Source of the DNA: Macrocystis pyrifera
Taxonomy: Eukaryota; Sar; Phaeophyceae; Laminariales; Laminariaceae
NCBI GenBank assembly: GCA_031763025.1
Contig: JASSKH010000026.1
Location: forward strand, 1,302,001 to 1,366,000
DNA: 64,000 nucleotides
Reading direction: 5' to 3'
Below are positions 62,101 to 64,000 of the stretch, one piece after another; the stretch's first letter is position 1; each line of letters opens with the position of its first letter. The notes beneath the pieces are model-generated. The model was given only the letters and a program-made list of their open reading frames with translations. It did no database searches and was not told the DNA's origin. The position numbers were made by a program, and so were the translations under genes.

Positions 62101-63289
62101 AAACCTATATATTTCCATATTTGTACTAACAATATTTGGTCCTCTTTACTATGGTCCCCCGTAATAGTGCTGTCGTAGCACGTACTCTGTACGAACAGTA
62201 CCAGTATCAGAAGTCAGGGAAGGTGTACTCACCGCCCCACACGAGATCTCTAAGTTGCCTCTATGCCAGCCCCAGAGCTCATGCTCCGTCTTTGAGAGAC
62301 TTGCGAGATGCACGCGAGCTGTCTCCTCCAGCACTTGCCCAAGGCTCGCCGGATTCCGCGACGTGGCTCGCGGACTCTGCGCTCGCCTCATCGGCATCTC
62401 TCCGCCCCCCAGCCGCCCATTCTCCTTGCTGCGGGCCTTGCCTTTGCCCACAGGGTTGCTCGAATCTTGGTGGGGTCGGCCGTTCCGACCTTTTTCACCC
62501 CCGTTCACACTTCTTGGCGTCGCCTTGTGCGCGCGGTCTACGCCCAGGGTTTGCGCTTGGTTTCGGTTTGCACTCGTGGCTTCAGGCGCCTCGCTTTCTG
62601 CGCTGCTGTTGCCCTCGCCATGCGATTCTACGCTCGTATCGCCGGGCGAATCGTTGCTCGAGACCGTACTGGAATGGTCATTCACGTTGTTCTGGGAACG
62701 TTGCTTCTCCGCGCATTCGTCCAGCACTCTGTTCCAAAGTGCCTGGATGCGCCTGTCCGTGGCTTCTGCCACCGGCCGCCCGCCGCTGTCCGAAAGCTTG
62801 CAATCATCCATTGGGATCATGGTGAGACCGAGCTCTCGTGCTAGCGCCGCCACTGGGTTTTGGTTGATACCATGGATGAACGCCTAAAAACAACATTGAG
62901 TTGGATTCACACCAGACAAAAGAGAGGTAAATCGGCGAAAATTCACGTCAAACATGAATAAGGAGATCGTTTATCAAACCGATGCTCGCAAGAGCGGAAG
63001 GTGACACTTGCACTTGCATGGCTATGGGAGGATGGAAGCTATGGAAGCAGCAGCATAGTGGGCAAGAAATGGCGAGCAAAGCTAACCCGAATGTGTTTCT
63101 TACCGCGCCAAGGTCGACGGAGCTCGAAGCACCGCTTCCACCATCAAGGTTGCTCGACCATAGTCGTCCACCGACACGATCCCTCGCTTCCAATACAGTC
63201 ACTTGATACCCACGATGAGATAACTCCCGCGCAGCACTGAGACCCGCGAGTCCTGCCCCAACGACGAGCACCCTATTCTCCATGGTCAT
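59111..63289 (-). CDS. LSD1/KDM1-like flavin amine oxidase lacking SWIRM and Tower
   Basis: FAD-dependent amine oxidase of the LSD1/polyamine oxidase superfamily. Exons 63289-63104, 62883-62233, 61546-61274, 60686-60298 and 59777-59111 join in phase to about 721 aa. The Rossmann FAD motif [20 protein letters not shown] starts at residue 10, so no SWIRM domain precedes it. [14 protein letters not shown] follows. A Ser/Asn-rich insertion (about 120 aa) leads to [11 protein letters not shown] and [11 protein letters not shown]; the Tower helical hairpin that LSD1 has between these points is reduced to about 20 residues. Then [26 protein letters not shown], and [19 protein letters not shown], whose Lys matches the LSD1 catalytic-site lysine. 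The FAD C-terminal motif is [20 protein letters not shown] basic, disordered tail of about 150 aa ends the protein. Substrate could be a methylated lysine or a polyamine; the conserved order is closest to LSD1. Confidence 0.82.
60905..61090 (-). repeat. Dispersed ~190-bp repeat, copy D (inverted)
   Basis: In intron 3 of the amine oxidase gene. Read on the minus strand it gives AATGGAGGC, GGCGGTTTCCAAAGACCATG and CGCATCGCTCGGCGTTTGAA, matching copies A-C. Confidence 0.55.
62056..62168. repeat. 113-bp inverted-repeat element in amine oxidase intron 2
   Basis: ACTATTACGGAGGGCCATAG at the left pairs with CTATGGTCCCCCGTAATAGT at the right (two mismatches), extended by GTAAATAGGACC/GGTCCTCTTTAC. 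The centre is AT-rich. A short MITE. Confidence 0.65.
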
Positions 63290-63321
63290 GAGTACCGAGT
63301 GCCGGGGCGGTGGAGGTCAAT

Positions 63322-63718
63322 ACTGAGGGGAAAATGGTGTTCGACATTCCGGGTTGGCCTTTTTTGTTCGGGCTATTGAGTACTTTTTTGTGGTACGCAC
63401 CCCGCGTTGGACGGGAGATGTTGGAGATATTGGAGATGCCAACATATCAACCCACGCAGGTTCCCTGCATTGAGCAAGCTTCACGTACCTGCGAGCGCTG
63501 CGAGGAAGTCGGACACCCTGGGTGGGATTGGGGCAGTCAGATACGTCGGAGGATAGCAGAGTGTGGTAAAGAGAGTGCTGCTTCTAGCAACCGTACGGCT
63601 CTGCTGTTCGCGCAGACCTTCTGTGGAGGCAGTCCACAACAGCAGCAGCAGCAGCAGCAGGGGGAACAGCAGGAGCAGAGAGGCAGCAGCAGGAGCAGCA
63701 GTAGCAGCAGCGAGCATG
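63322..63718 (-). other. Candidate 5' exon and UTR intron of the amine oxidase gene, with CAG repeat
   Basis: A strong donor (GCTCGCAG|GTACGT at 63489/63488) and a strong acceptor (TTTTCCCCTCAG before 63322) suggest a 166-nt intron just upstream of the amine oxidase start. The spliced frame meets an in-frame stop before the ATG, so this would be 5' UTR. The upstream piece contains a CAG/CTG run (63641-63660). A minus-strand frame from 63718 reads as a poly-Leu signal-like peptide only because of that run. Confidence 0.35.
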
Positions 63719-64000
63719 GTCTCAACCAGGCCTCTGTTAGCTTTCGTCGCTGCCAGGGCGCAAGGTGTGGAAGTCTCAGCTGAATAGTGTTTAGCTCCAT
63801 GCGTAGCCTTCTTCTGCCTGCTGCAGAGCAGCGACAACGGACATCACGTACGCGTGTTTCTGAAGATGTTACAGGAACAATGAAGAGCAAACAACGAAAG
63901 TCGATGCCCACGTACGTACACACGCTCGACGTGTACAACGGCACCTCAACGCTCGTGTTTTCTACGAGCACCAGGTATACCCTACTGCTGCTGGTATCTG

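Noticed and set aside
63537-63971. Poly-Leu signal-like protein on the minus strand
   Set aside because: The Leu run is a translation of the CAG/CTG repeat, and the plus strand gives poly-Gln in the same place. Only splice signals here seem meaningful.

Overview
The window is nuclear DNA of a eukaryote. Almost every recognisable gene is cut into small exons with GT-AG borders and matching codon phases. Two genes begin with a hydrophobic signal-like stretch; in one it is followed by an aromatic F-x-W-P context (APSFAWP). That looks like the bipartite plastid presequence of algae with red-derived secondary plastids. Nine genes alternate strictly between strands, an arrangement reported for the brown alga Ectocarpus. 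I infer a photosynthetic stramenopile, possibly a brown alga or a close relative. I cannot name the species.

Layout: RAD51B (-, 1992-6316), GPAA1 (+, 6863-11319), RCL1 (-, 11893-17959), a WCRKC-type thioredoxin-like protein (+, 18194-21247), a GT37/xyloglucan-fucosyltransferase-like Golgi enzyme (-, 21479-30475), a probable plastid membrane protein fused to a guanylate kinase domain (+, 30950-36987), ribosomal protein uS3/RPS3 (-, 38851-44067), a UBA-domain protein I do not otherwise recognise (+, 44595-58740), and an LSD1-like flavin amine oxidase (-, 59111-63289). Gene pairs are head-to-head (gaps 546, 233, 474 and 527 bp) or tail-to-tail (573, 231, 1863 and 369 bp). The genes do not form a pathway; they are mostly housekeeping functions (DNA repair, GPI anchoring, 18S rRNA maturation, translation, chromatin, plastid redox and nucleotide metabolism).

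Mobile DNA sits mainly in introns. The first intron of the UBA gene (45109-57000, 11.9 kb) holds nested PIF/Harbinger-type elements with 3-bp target duplications, a 2.9-kb Mutator-like element with 9-bp duplications and TIRs built of repeated units, three abutting PIF-like elements (one with a transposase fragment) and several local duplications. The fucosyltransferase-like gene carries a tandem dimer of another PIF-like element in intron 2 and a long inverted repeat in intron 4. A dispersed repeat of about 190 bp occurs four times.

Exon models come from reading conserved peptides and checking that codon phase agrees at every junction. Two host genes (RCL1 and the guanylate-kinase fusion) each need one extra base to keep frame, which most likely reflects consensus errors. 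No rRNA, credible tRNA, CRISPR array or virus-like element was found.
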